DNA of 64,000 nt from Tieghemiomyces parasiticus (taxonomy: Eukaryota; Kickxellomycota; Dimargaritomycetes; Dimargaritales; Dimargaritaceae). Below the pieces are notes generated by a model. The model searched no databases. It was not told the DNA's origin and saw only the letters and a program-made list of their open reading frames with translations. This document shows, piece after piece, positions 45,685 to 56,674 of the stretch (the stretch's first letter is position 1; each line of letters begins with the position of its first letter). The stretch lies in contig JANBPT010000106.1 in the NCBI GenBank assembly GCA_027575765.1, forward strand, positions 1-64,000. Direction: 5' to 3'. The position numbers were made by a program, and so were the translations under genes.

Positions 45685-46193
45685 GTAAGTATCCCTGTCC
45701 AGACGCGCGTGGTGAGTGGTCCGGATGTGCTGCAAGAAACATGATCCACCATCCTCCTCCGCCCCCCCCCGGCATCCCTGCAAACCTCCCCCACGTCCTT
45801 TTATCCCTTCCCCATGGACACTCTTGGCTGGTTAACTGGGGGTCGTGTGGGGGTGGTAATGGTGCCATAATCAGGCAGATCGCCCGCTTGAAGACGTGCA
45901 AAAAAAAGTTACTGCAAGCCGAAGTGAGGGGGATGGTTGGTACTGAGAGTATCTCGCATGCGGCCCCATTCCCCGCCTGTTGGACATTAGGCCTACCGTA
46001 CGCCCCTGCGCGCTCCATCCTGCCTTCGATCCCTATAAAGGGATGGGTCCAACCCCACCCCCCGCGCTCAAGACCATCTTTTACACGACCGTCTGGCCTT
46101 TTGATCCAACCTTCTTTACAACCCCCTCCACGGCCTGGTTATCTACTAGCGAGACTAGCCATAAGTTCATACCGGCTTTTTTTTCTTTTTTAG
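45685..46193 (+). other. Probable 5'UTR intron of HMG-CoA synthase
   Basis: A GTAAGT donor at 45685 and an acceptor at 46192-46193 preceded by a long T tract (TTTTTTTTCTTTTTTAG). Splicing joins the leader from the distal TATA box to the last 106 bases before the ATG. No conserved coding sequence lies inside. Inferred from signals only; a proximal promoter inside this intron is the competing reading. Confidence 0.4.
46034..46040 (+). promoter_or_regulatory. Proximal TATA box of HMG-CoA synthase
   Basis: TATAAAG, 260 bases before the ATG, within the proposed leader intron. Either this or the distal TATA at 45413 could be the main promoter, or both may be used under different sterol conditions (speculation). 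No convincing SRE-type sterol element was found nearby by eye. Confidence 0.4.
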
Positions 46194-46299
46194 CTGCCTC
46201 TGCCCACAACTCACCAGCCACCTCATTGTTTGCTCCACGGTCCCGCTCCCCTCCATTTCCCACACCAACTTCCCTCCTCCTCTCCCCTGCCTTAGAACC

Positions 46300-47670
46300 A
46301 TGACTCCGAACGGTAACGGTACCACCCGTCCCAGCGACGTGGGAATCCTCGGCATCGAGGTCTACTTCCCGCGTCGCTACGTCGATCAGGCCGAGCTGGA
46401 GCAGTTCGACGGCGTGTCGACCGGAAAGTACACTATTGGTTTGGGCCAGAGTAAAATGGCTTTCACCGACGACCGGGAGGACATCGCCTCATTCTGTCTG
46501 AGCGCCGTCCAGAACTTCATGGAGAAGTACCAGGTCGACTACCAGTCCATTGGCCGTCTGGAAGTCGGTACCGAGACCATTGTGGACAAGTCCAAGTCCA
46601 CCAAGTCCGTGCTCATGCAGCTGTTCCGTGACAGCGGCAACTACAACGTCGAGGGCATCGACACCACCAACGCCTGCTACGGCGGCACCTCCGCCCTCTT
46701 CAACGCCGTGCAGTGGGTCGAGTCCTCCCACTGGGACGGCCGTCTCGCTCTGGCCGTTGCCGCTGACATTGCCGTGTATGCCAAGGGCAACGCCCGCCCC
46801 AGCGGCGGCGCGGGCGCTGTGGTGATGTTGGTGGGCCCCAACGCCCCGTTGGTCATGGAGCCCGGTCTCCGCAGCACCCACATGGAGCACCTGTACGACT
46901 TTTATAAGCCTGATCTGTCCTCTGAGTTCCCCGAGGTGGACGGGCCCCTCTCGGTCGTGAGCTACGTGCGGTCCGTGGACGAGTGCTACCGCGGCTTCCT
47001 CAATAACGTCGAACGGGTCGACGGCGTCAAGCAGGCCACTCTCGCAAACGCCGCCGATTACTATGTCTTCCACTCGCCCTACACCAAGCAGGTGGTCAAG
47101 GGCCTGGCTCGCATGGGCTACGTCGATTTCACTCGCCAGCCCGACGCTCCCGAGTACGCCGCCGCCCAGGCCTTCCGGGACGTCGAGACGTCGGCCTCCT
47201 ACACCCTTAAGGAGATCGAGAAGACTTTTGTAGGGCTGACGAAACCCTTACTCACTAACAAGGTCGCGCCCAGCCTGCTGGCTGCCCGCGACATTGGTAA
47301 CAGCTACTGCGCCTCGCTTTATTTCGGCCTGGCATCGCTACTGTCCGAGGTACCCTCGACCGAACTGCAGGGCCGGCGGATCGCTCTCTTCTCGTACGGC
47401 TCCGGCTCGGCCGCGTCCATGTTCTCCTTCCGCGTGCGGAGCTCCACCGACCAACTCGCCCAGCACCTGGCCCTACGCGAGCGCCTGGACAGCCGTACCA
47501 AGGTGGCCCCGGAGACCTTTGACCAGATCATGTCGCTCCGCGAGTCGACCCACCAGCTGCGCGACTACACCCCTACGGGTAGCCTTGACAACCTGTTCCC
47601 CGGTACCTACTACCTGGAAAATGTGGATGGCAAGTTCCGCCGCCAGTACCAGCGCACCCCGCTCAACTAG
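46300..47670 (+). CDS. ERG13: Hydroxymethylglutaryl-CoA synthase, 456 aa
   Basis: Single-exon cytosolic HMG-CoA synthase: condenses acetyl-CoA with acetoacetyl-CoA to HMG-CoA, the first committed input to the mevalonate and ergosterol pathway. The catalytic triad is visible: general base Glu92 in RLEVGTETIVDKSKS, acyl-enzyme Cys126 in TTNACYGGT, and His258 in YVFHSPYTK. They are each three to six residues below the human positions 95/129/264. Other family blocks are GILGIEVYFPRRYVDQ at the N-terminus, RPSGGAGAVVMLVG, NSYCASLYFGLASLL and LFSYGSGSAASMFS. Length is normal for fungi, with no targeting sequence. The start is preceded by AGAACC. Third codon positions are strongly C/G, consistent with a highly expressed gene, which also creates a long antisense frame that is not a gene. 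Confidence 0.97.
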   Translation: MTPNGNGTTRPSDVGILGIEVYFPRRYVDQAELEQFDGVSTGKYTIGLGQSKMAFTDDREDIASFCLSAVQNFMEKYQVDYQSIGRLEVGTETIVDKSKSTKSVLMQLFRDSGNYNVEGIDTTNACYGGTSALFNAVQWVESSHWDGRLALAVAADIAVYAKGNARPSGGAGAVVMLVGPNAPLVMEPGLRSTHMEHLYDFYKPDLSSEFPEVDGPLSVVSYVRSVDECYRGFLNNVERVDGVKQATLANAADYYVFHSPYTKQVVKGLARMGYVDFTRQPDAPEYAAAQAFRDVETSASYTLKEIEKTFVGLTKPLLTNKVAPSLLAARDIGNSYCASLYFGLASLLSEVPSTELQGRRIALFSYGSGSAASMFSFRVRSSTDQLAQHLALRERLDSRTKVAPETFDQIMSLRESTHQLRDYTPTGSLDNLFPGTYYLENVDGKFRRQYQRTPLN

Positions 47671-49707
47671 AGTGTCCGTATGGGGGGGGTGTAGACATCG
47701 GACGGTGGCAGGCGGCGCCTGTCTATCCGTCCGATCGCACCCACCTGCACCATATCTCCATTTAAAATCTCCGACCCTAGGTCGGTATACATTTAGCCCC
47801 GGCCGTGGTATGGCTTTCCCTCCCTCATTTTTTTCTTTCCTTTATCTCTTTTTCTCGAGGGGTATAGTTCACTTCTACGTATCGCCGACTTGTAAACGAA
47901 CTAATTTACCAAACTATAATCACATCAGGCACGGGGGGGGGGTAGCTACCGGTTATTAAATAAGTTGTGAGATGATTGGGGAGACACCTGTAGGCAATGC
48001 CAGAGGGTGGTGCCATCCATGGGTTTGACTGTTACATCTGAGCGCAGTAACGGCGTTTTTTTTAGTAGGAGGGGCGGCCGCCTTTATGGTGACCGCTGTG
48101 ATCTTAGTAGCGGGAATACGACGCGACATCCCACTCGCCCACCCTAGCCCTTACCCAGGGTTAAAGATTGGGTCAGAATCGATTCATAATGATAGTGCTC
48201 AACGGAAGAAATAATTAAGTAAAAGTGGTAGCAATAGGTAAAGGTTTACATCAAGTAACAATCTGTCATTCTATTGGGAAAGATAAGGCAGACATATTTA
48301 TACTCACTTAAAAGGCGAGTCCACAGAAATAAAGGTCACCTTGCAAGTGGGTTAGGTATGGTTTAAAGCGTAGGCTCGTGTGACCGTATCTCTTTGATGA
48401 GGTGAGAGTCCCATAGTATGCACCATGCGGCAACGTAATCAAACGATGCCTGACCCTGATAAAAAAACTATTCAAAATAGGAATCAAAATGGGCGCTTTA
48501 AGGCCCCATGCGCAACGCCGGTATTGTGCCTCAGCACACCACTTAATTAGGAACCTTATCTGGGGATTGGTTTACTCACTAAGTGATTAAATGACGGTAT
48601 GATACTTTATCGATAACCGCCACTGCCCCGCGGTTTTATCACTAACTACACACGATAGCGCCTCCGCTAAACCGTAGACCTCGTCCCAACGCAAAGATTC
48701 TGCTCGGTTGGAAACTTAAGAATGTCGACTAACATATTATAAAGAGCCGGTGTCTATTCATATTAATAAAAGGCATGGACTGTGGTAGGTGTTAACTTAA
48801 TAAGGAGAACTAGCTATTAAGCTCAAGCTTAGGCGGGGGTTAATGGTTTAGGCGATGACCGTCGTTTTATTGAGGGGCGACCGCGAGGTCTTGTATACTT
48901 GAATAACGCCAGCATTATCCATAGCAGCTACTCAGCCGGATTGAAAAGAAGACCGAACAACAGATTGGCGGGGCCAGGCCCCAATAAGAATATGATGACG
49001 ACAGGTAGCCGTTAGATCGTGAATGGTGAAGACAAGGCCCTAAGGAATAGAATGCAGTGCCGGGGATAGAGGTGACACCCAATTAATCAGGAAGATTGGG
49101 CGTCGCTGGAAAGGATATGGGAGTAGAAGTAAGGAAGGAGAATATTGAATACGGATAGGACAGCGGAAACCGGATAGCGAAGTCTACCTAATGGGCCAGC
49201 GTAAGATAGAACCGGTATGCCACTATTGATCGAAATCAAGCCAAGATATGGAGTGCACTGAGGCACAGAAATGGATGGCGAATTCCGCAACTGATGGTGA
49301 AGGCATTTCTGCTGATTACATGGACGTTTATATATTCTTACTTTTCACTGTGTTGGGGCACGACACCATCTTCTACAGCTCTAAAACCGCAGGGCAACTG
49401 GTAGCCGCCACTTATCTGGGGCTTTATTCAACATTACTTTTCTTGCTCTCACTAAATAGTTGGTGGGTTGATTAGCCCTTGCCATCTAGGAACAATTCCA
49501 ATCCGTATACCAGCCACCAATTACCATTAAACCAATCCGACGGGTTTAGATAGGTATTTAATCACAATGGTATATGGCGGCGGCCACCCGTCAGCACCGA
49601 GTACAGTAAGGTGGCGGATACAAAGGGGGTGGAGAAGGACAAGCCGAGTGTGAATGCAGGTCAGCAAGGGCGGTGCAAACAGCAGGTAGCTACCCATGTT
49701 TTCCGGT
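47671..49707. other. 2 kb AT-rich intergenic region
   Basis: HMG-CoA synthase 3'UTR, then sequence clearly richer in A/T than the genes (about 48,150-49,450). No gene is recognised; a 75-aa frame at 49,248-49,475 has one hydrophobic stretch but no other support. A G run lies near 47,935. Confidence 0.6.
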
Positions 49708-52700
49708 CTACTTGACTTTAAGCTGGGCAAGCAGGGCGTCCAGTTCCTGGATGGTGACCTGATTCCGGGCCTTTTGGCGGGCCTCACTGCGATGGCAGGT
49801 GCCATATTGAACGCCGAACGTGTGAAGGTGGTAATGCGTAGGGTGGGGAGATGAGTTTGTGGTTGTACACATAGGCTTTACTGCCACATATCCGATTTTT
49901 TTTTTCAAATGCCAAGTCCACAGGTTACTTACGTGAGCGTATCATAGTCCTTAACGGCGAAGGCAGCCCGGCCGGCTTCGGCATACTCATCAACCGCTAG
50001 GTACCACCGGGCGCGCGCGTCTGGCTCGCACCGCGGGATGTAACGGAGAGCCTCACGCGGATTTAGGGCCTGGATGCACTCCTGCACGAACGCTTCGTAT
50101 CCGATGGGTGACTTCTTGGCCCGCGAGAACTTTTCGAGTTCCGTCCAGTCCCGCTTAGTCACCAGGGCACGCAACTTGATCCGCCAGAACCGTTTGTCCG
50201 GTATCTTGAATTCGTTGCGCAGCTGGGAGGCCTTGCTGCCCAAGCCCTGTAAAACGCACCGGAACACGGTTTGGGAAACAGAGAGGCCGTCAAAGGATCG
50301 CCCCGTAGTCTTAAGCAGATCAGCCTGGGACTGCAGCAACTTGATCTGGTCCTGGCACGCCTTGCTTTCAAAGCCGCGGTCTTTGTCTTCGCGTAGAAGG
50401 TCTGCGGCCGAACTGATACACCTTACACACGCCTGCGGGTCCTGGGGATAGGAGCCGGATCCGAAAGGGATGATGGTGGTAAAATCGGGTGGGGAGGCGT
50501 TTAGGTAAGGTTAGCTAGAGCCTTCGGCTGGCAGTGCGTAGGCCAGAGTTAGGTTGCAAAATGTGATTGGGGGAGGGCAGGGTACGTGGAGGGACGGATA
50601 GCGGGTTTTGTTACTATAGCCAAGCCCTCAACCCTGATACTTACTTCTGTGGTGAAACTCTCCTGGAGGTCGAGATAGGCGGCATCCACCCGGCAGTCTT
50701 CCTGGTAGTAGAAATCGCGCAGCACCTGCAGGTTGCGTTGCCGTTGCTCGGGTTGCGGATCCTGGCGGAAGAAGGTCTTGATGAGGGAGGTGGCTTGTGG
50801 GGACTGGCTGACCACGCGGAAAAAATCGCCCAAGGAATACTGCTTGTACAGGTACAATAGTACATAATAGATGAGGTCAGCGTCGCCACTCTCGACGGCC
50901 TTGTGCAGGGCCAGCGGGTCCTTGCCCATGCTCATCAGGAGAGGGACCTGGTCAGCCGCGCGGGGCTCGTGCTCCAGTAGACGCGCCGCCAACTTTTCGT
51001 AGCCCAAGTGGTTGGCAGTGTGGGCAATCTCCGCAAAGGAGAGCCCATGCTTGTCGCCCAGCTTTTCCAAGAGGAGGCGGTACAGGGTGTCCTCGTCGCT
51101 GGTCGAGGCCTTAACCTTAACACAGGCCCAGTGCACGTATACACGATCCGGGTTGAGACGGAGGTAGGTGCACACGCGCAGGGCCAATAGGTGTAGGCGG
51201 CGGTGGATGAGTCGGTCCACCCACTCGTCCGCTGTTAGCGCGCAAAACTGATGGTAGGTGAGCGGTATGGCCACGTCACTTTGCCGGAAGGCGTTTAGAA
51301 CGCGGAGAAGACGGCACATGTCCACCAACCGGTTGCCGTTGTAGAGATCCAGAAATGATTTTCCGAAAGAGGCCGCCCGGAGCAAAGCGCGCTGCTGGGC
51401 CTGGTCAAGTTCCTCCCCGGCTGCCTCGATCAGCGTGTCCACTGCGCCAGTCAGCTCGCTGCGGATGTTGCGGACGTTTTCGTCAGCCTTGGGATTCCGA
51501 CGCTCATAGTACTCGAACGCGTCGTACAACATGGCCGCCGGCGAGGTGGAGCCGATCTTGAAGGCAGCCTCGGTGGCGGCGGGTACCTTGTGGAAGAACT
51601 CACAGCGCTCGTCGCTCACCACGCGCACACCGTCTATTTCCTGGACCAGGTGAACGGGGCTCGGGTAGTGGAAGCTAAGGCTGTCCCCGAAGGGTCCGAT
51701 CAGGGTCAAGCTGGTATCCAGGTTGACGCACACCGCGTCGGTACCGCACCACACTAGCTGGGACGGCGGCCGGCCGTGGGCCGGGTCAATGCGGTACTCG
51801 GACAGAGAAGTTTGGAAATCACTCGAAACCACCCAGACTCGTCCATCCTCCATATAGAGGCCCAGAAATTTTCCATTGGGAGATACGCTGATCATGCGCA
51901 CGGGGCCCTCGTGAACGAGCTAGCGTTCATCCAAGGCGAAGGGGAGTGGCAGGGAGGTAGTGGGTGACGAGAAGGGGGAAGGGCAGAGTGGCTAGAATGG
52001 GTGCGTGAGGATAAAGGTCAAGATACAGATACCCCATCCTTATCGCCCGTAGGCAAGGCCAAAAGATTCGGGTGTAGATGGGGGGAAGGAGATATGAGTA
52101 CCCATGAGGCACAGTGGGATGTTGGCGTTATGCCCACCCCACCTGTCCTACACATACCACCCATTTGTCCTGCCAACATTTCGGCTTCCTCGTCGCCTCG
52201 TACAACTTACCTGGTCCTGGGCCTCACGGGAGTCAATGATCCAAATGGTGGACTGGGTCGCCACGTATACTTCCACGTGACCGCTCAGCGTCATGCGGGG
52301 CGGGATGACCGCCCAGCTGCAAGGCGGCGCGCTAAGGCTCGGGTCGGCGAGGATCCGCGGTCGGGGCTCCTGCATGTTGTTGACCGCGACTAGTTTGTAG
52401 TTGCCGGTCAGGGCTACCAGGCCCTCGCCCCAGAACTTGCAATCGATCACCGAATGGTCCTTAGCAACCTGGCCAAGCGAAAACTGCTTGTACTCGCCGT
52501 CCAGGTTGTAAATACGGACGCTGCCGTCGTGGAGCACGCACACCAGCTGTTCCTGGCTGTTCCAGTGCATGGCCACGACGCGGATGCCGTCGCCCTGTAC
52601 CGCGACCGCGAATAGGTGGAGCATGTCCATGAGATGGAAGTATGCGGAAAGCGGAACCAGGTCAGTGTATAATGCACAGAACAACTGTAGCAATAAGTTC

Positions 52701-53412
52701 CGAACCGGGAGCATTGGGTAGTCGCGGCCTAGGAGGTTGTCTACGCTCATCCGCCCACCCAAGTGGCTTGTATTATCATGAACGACTTACGTCAATCTGT
52801 CCGAGCAGGCGGCCGGAGCACGAATAGAGGTAAATGGACGCGTCAGTTGTTTGCTGTTGATTGGCCACCAGCAGCTTGCGGTCGTCCCGGACAAGGGCTG
52901 GTGGGACGTAGGGAGGATGGCAAAGGACCGGTTAGGCACGCGTTCGACTAGTTCATTAACGATGAGCTAACTTCGAAACTGATTTGTCTCTGAGCCCCGT
53001 ATTTGGCAGGGTCGGACAACAGTCTGCCTCGCAGGTGTGTGACGAATCGACCGCTTAGAGGGCGGGGCTGACTGGGAGGGGCATAGGAGTATATTCAGAA
53101 TGCCATGCTTACCGAGCGGTCCGCCGTACGGGGCGCCGACGACGCGGAACTTATCCAGATGCACGTTACGCCAGACCAGGTCGTATATCTTGTGTCGTCT
53201 GTGGTACACCATTGAACGAAGGCAGGGAAAGGGGGGTGGACGAAGGCAGGGTGGTCGTTAGGGGACAATGGCCAGGTGGTAGCGGGACGCGCGGGCTCGG
53301 GTGATAGAGGGTCGGCCAGCGGGCAGCTTGGTTTGTGTGACTGGGCCTACCTGTAAAATTTGTCCTGAAGAAGGAGCCATTCGTTAGTTGGATGGGGTAG
53401 GCTGGCGGCCAT
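49708..53412 (-). CDS. VPS16: Vps16, class C core subunit of HOPS and CORVET, 833 aa
   Basis: Seven exons on the minus strand, all phases closing: 53412-53351, 53198-53113, 52897-52791, 52594-52211, 51919-50645, 50441-49933 and 49786-49708. Vps16 is a core subunit of the HOPS and CORVET tethers, needed for endosome-vacuole fusion; its C-terminal part binds Vps33. Alignment with human VPS16 from memory is collinear. N-terminal beta-propeller segments include FYRRHKIYDLVWRNV, APYGGPLALVR, and LVCVLHDGSVRIYNLDGEY. The helical part includes EFFHKVPAATEAAFKIG, LLRAASFGKSFLD, IPLTYHQF, HEPRAADQVPLLMSM and AVESGDADL. Toward the end come FKIPDKRFWRIKLRAL and FSRAKKSPIGYEAFV. Donors are GTAGGC, GTAAGC and GTAAGT; introns are 146-215 except the fifth-position ones near 200-290. 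ULP1 lies 654 bases upstream on the same strand. Confidence 0.96.
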
Positions 53413-54066
53413 TGTGGAGGTGAATGGAGGCAAAGGGAGAGAGGGGATGGTAATGCCAGATGAAATGGGGCAATAAAAGCGGAGTAACTCGGACTAGGTC
53501 ATTTGAAACGATAAGAGACGCTGCAGAATGGGTAGCGAGGACGAGGGCATGCCTGACGGATAGAGGGGGGGGGTGGTGAAGTGGTGACGGCGACTGTAGC
53601 TCCTCCCCCACATTTACACTGGATGTTCAACCTAAAGTTGGGGTGCTATACAGTCTGGCGCCTGCCTCTGCCATCTTCCTAGCCCGATGGCCCCCCAAAC
53701 CGAACAAGTCAGTCCCCCGCCTCTCTCCTCATTAACTTTTATACCTGAAACCTGGCGACCTTGTCAGGGCGACGCTTACCCCCCCCCCCAGCATAAAGAC
53801 TCAACAACGTTTTACTTTGGCAGGTGATTCGGTGTTTCGACGTGGTTGAAGAATAAAATATAATCCTCATTAGCCGTCTCCAAATTGCCCGTATTTGTTT
53901 TGTTGTGTGGTGTAAATTGTAGCAGAAAGAGGAGTGGGGTACAGTACATGGGGGACGAAGTGAGGGGTAAAATCTAGGCGTGCCGCAGCTGGCGAACCAA
54001 GTAACCCAGATCCCAAATCTAGAGGTAGGAGGGCCTTCAGCAGCGGCCTCTTCAAGTTGCCCCACC
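53413..54066. other. Intergenic between ULP1 (3') and VPS16 (5')
   Basis: Tandem same-strand spacing of 654 bases, holding the ULP1 3'UTR and the VPS16 promoter. An 11-base C run lies at about 53,779-53,789 and a G run near 53,567. No TATA box is obvious. Confidence 0.6.
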
Positions 54067-55678
54067 TCACCCGAGAAGGAGCAGCTGGCCTGTGGCAATC
54101 TCATACATCATCCGCTGACGGAGGTCGGCCATGTGCGTCTGGTCAAAGTCAAAGGGTTCGGCACGGCTACAGTACTCGGCAAAAATACAGGTGAAGACAC
54201 CACAGTCATAGCCGTTCTGCTGCCGAGGTATGTCTTTTGGACACCAGTCGGTCCAACCCGACAGGTCAAACGGCGTCTGCTTCTTGTCTTGGTGCTCGGC
54301 TGTCAGATAGTCGCGAATCACTTGGAAGGCCCGGGAGTTGTCACCCAGCATGGAGTCGTAATATTCGATCCGCCGGTTGCGGAAGTTGACGACGGCGCAG
54401 GTCCAGTGTCCAGGGAGATGGACCGGGATTACAATCAGATCTTTAGCGAAAATGTCATTTTTTTTGGACCACCTGCGCACCTTGGCGTATCCGTCTTGGT
54501 CGAGTTTGGCATAAAAGAAGGTATTGAAAGCATGGACCGTGGGTAGAGCCAAAGTGGCCTTGGACCGTGCAACAATCAGGTTCATGTAAAAGTTGATGAC
54601 CTGGGTTCCAATCGTGAAGGGCGGGGAGCAGTGCATGGGACGATAGAGCAGAGTCCGTTAGCGAAGGCCGCGGCGCAATAGTACTCCCTTCAAATCCAGT
54701 GTACCGCGGTCGCCACTACCAACTGGGGCGGACGTAGTAACTTACCTCGTCGTTCAGCCACTGCCCGCGGGTGAGAGTACGGAGGTCAGAGCCGCTGATG
54801 GGGATGTTGAACATTTCGAGTACCAAGTTGGCCTTTAGGGCCCGGCGGATCACGGCGGGGGCGTCATCAGGAAGAGTCGGAAAATTGTTTCTGGCGGTCG
54901 CGCGCCAACGGTCAAGTTCCACGTCTAAGTCGGCCTCGCGAGCCTTCAGGACCCGGTACGCGGGGGCGGCCGGTCGCTCGGGAGCCGGCCGCAGCACCTG
55001 CTTAGCGTAACCCGTCAGGGCCCCAAGCCAGGTTTCGGCGGGTGCATCGGATAGGCACGCCGACAGAGAAGCCGTCGTCTTGGGAGCCATCAACAAACTA
55101 TCAGGGGATGTGGTTTGGAAGGTGGGTAACTCGGGGAGGCGGAGCGTGTACGGGGTGAGCCGGTCCCTGGTAGCCTTCGGGGTCAAATGATGCTGGGCCG
55201 GGCGAGTGGAAGTGATCGAATGGGTCGAAGGCAGTCGGAGCCGCGAAGGCGTAAGTAGGATCCGACGGAAGGCCTGGTCTCGTGGCATAGAGCCATACCT
55301 GCGATCTAGGCAGTGGTTTGGCCGGGCCCGCAGGGTGGGGAACCGGGGGCTGGAGGAGGGATCGGTCGATAAGGGAGCGGGGTGCGGTACGGTCCGGGCA
55401 GGCAAGGAAGTCGCCTGGATATTGTCAGGCTGTACGGGTGATGGGTCGGTCGAGGAAGTTACGGGTACGGGTCGGAACGAGGCGTAGAGCCGGTCTGCCA
55501 GGCTAGCGATCCAGTGGAGGGCCGTGTCCAGATAAGAGTTGCCCTGGGTGGTCACAGAACTACCGCTGGCCGGCGTATGGGCCGGAGTAGGTTGCCGAGG
55601 GAAAGCGCCCGGTACGCCCGCAGAGGTTAGCGGATTGGCATCGGTCGTCCCATCGTGCGTCGTGGGGTACATCGCCAT
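54067..55678 (-). CDS. ULP1: Ulp1-type SUMO-specific cysteine protease, 488 aa
   Basis: Two exons: 55678-54746 and 54600-54067. The join (WLNDE/VINFYMNLI, phase 0, GTAAGT donor, CCCAG acceptor) restores the hallmark of C48 proteases. The family matures SUMO and removes it from targets. The catalytic set is present: His376 in HLPGHWTCAVV, Asp393 in IEYYDSML, Gln438 and Cys444 in RQQNGYDCGVFTC. The N-terminal 270 residues are Pro/Ser/Thr-rich and poorly conserved, as in yeast Ulp1, where this part directs nuclear-pore binding. The start at 55678 (CCACCATGGCG) has an ideal context. An in-frame ATG at 55801 would add 41 residues and is less likely. Ulp1 rather than Ulp2 is supported by the C-terminal position of a compact domain without an insert. 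Confidence 0.93.
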
Positions 55679-56674
55679 GGTGGTTGGCTTTGCGGTAGAT
55701 AAATAGAGGGTGGGGCAACAGACGTGGAAAGGCTCAGAGTCAAGGGTAACTCGGAGTTCAGCGCGACTCCGTGACGGACGACAACGGCGGGAGTGGTTCA
55801 AATGGGGCGTGCGTCAATGGTTTTCTACGACTAGTGTGACTGTAGGCACTACTAATAAAGTACCGGTCTGGCGGGGTCCCAATCAGTAAGCTCGGGGAAT
55901 TGTAAGCTTGAAAAGGAATGTAGTTGGGCCACTAATAAAAAATTAGGGCATTGTGGCGAGGCATACAACCCTAATTCTGTTCGAACGCGAATGAGACAGT
56001 CGGAGTCAGAGGGGCGGGTGGTCGTGGTATTGAGTTCGTTCAGGGCCCTGCCGTGTTGGACGCGTTGGCCTCGCTTCAGCAGGAACGGCTCGATCAGTTA
56101 GGCCAATGGGTGGATTCCGTTCCCATGCCTTGAAAAGGAATCTGGGCACTGTTTACGTTTTCGGCCGGTGTTCTCCATTATGTGCGGCTTAGCTGCCACT
56201 GGATGATGTGCCCTGGCGAGCTTGGGCAATCTTTTAGGTCACATAGTACGCGCTCACTCATGCCTTTAACGTGATCGAGTAGGACACACAATCAATCCAC
56301 CAGAAACCCACACTGCAAAATCCTTTGGACCTGGATCACGTGATTTATCAATTCCACCGCTGTATCCCCTCGTCTGGTATTTTTTTATGCGGAAAGAATT
56401 CTATGCTAAGCGGGCACAGCTCAAGGGCACCAGAAAGGGGGGGGGGAAAGGAGGAGGAGGCGCGGGCTACTCCGAAGCTGATGGTATAACGTCATCGACA
56501 GTACAAGCAAGGGGCCTCAGTTACTCTCTAATTTGCTACCCGAAGCTGCCCTGCATCAGCTTCTCAAAATTCAGCGTTACCCGCCGATTCTCCTCCCTAG
56601 CCTTTTTTTTTCTTATACATTCCGTAGACTGTCTCATTCGAGCTCGTTAACGCCAACGGCACTTGCAGGTTACA
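55679..56674. other. Divergent intergenic region between ULP1 and HGH1
   Basis: A 996-base region separating the minus-strand SUMO protease from plus-strand HGH1, so it holds both promoters. No clear TATA box; a G run lies near 56,437 and a ten-base T run near 56,604, just ahead of HGH1. Confidence 0.55.

Noticed and set aside
46489..47073. 194-codon open frame antisense to HMG-CoA synthase
   Set aside because: Shadow of the biased codon use of the sense gene.
49248..49475. 75-codon frame with a hydrophobic segment in AT-rich intergenic DNA
   Set aside because: A single hydrophobic stretch is not enough; codon use differs from the real genes.
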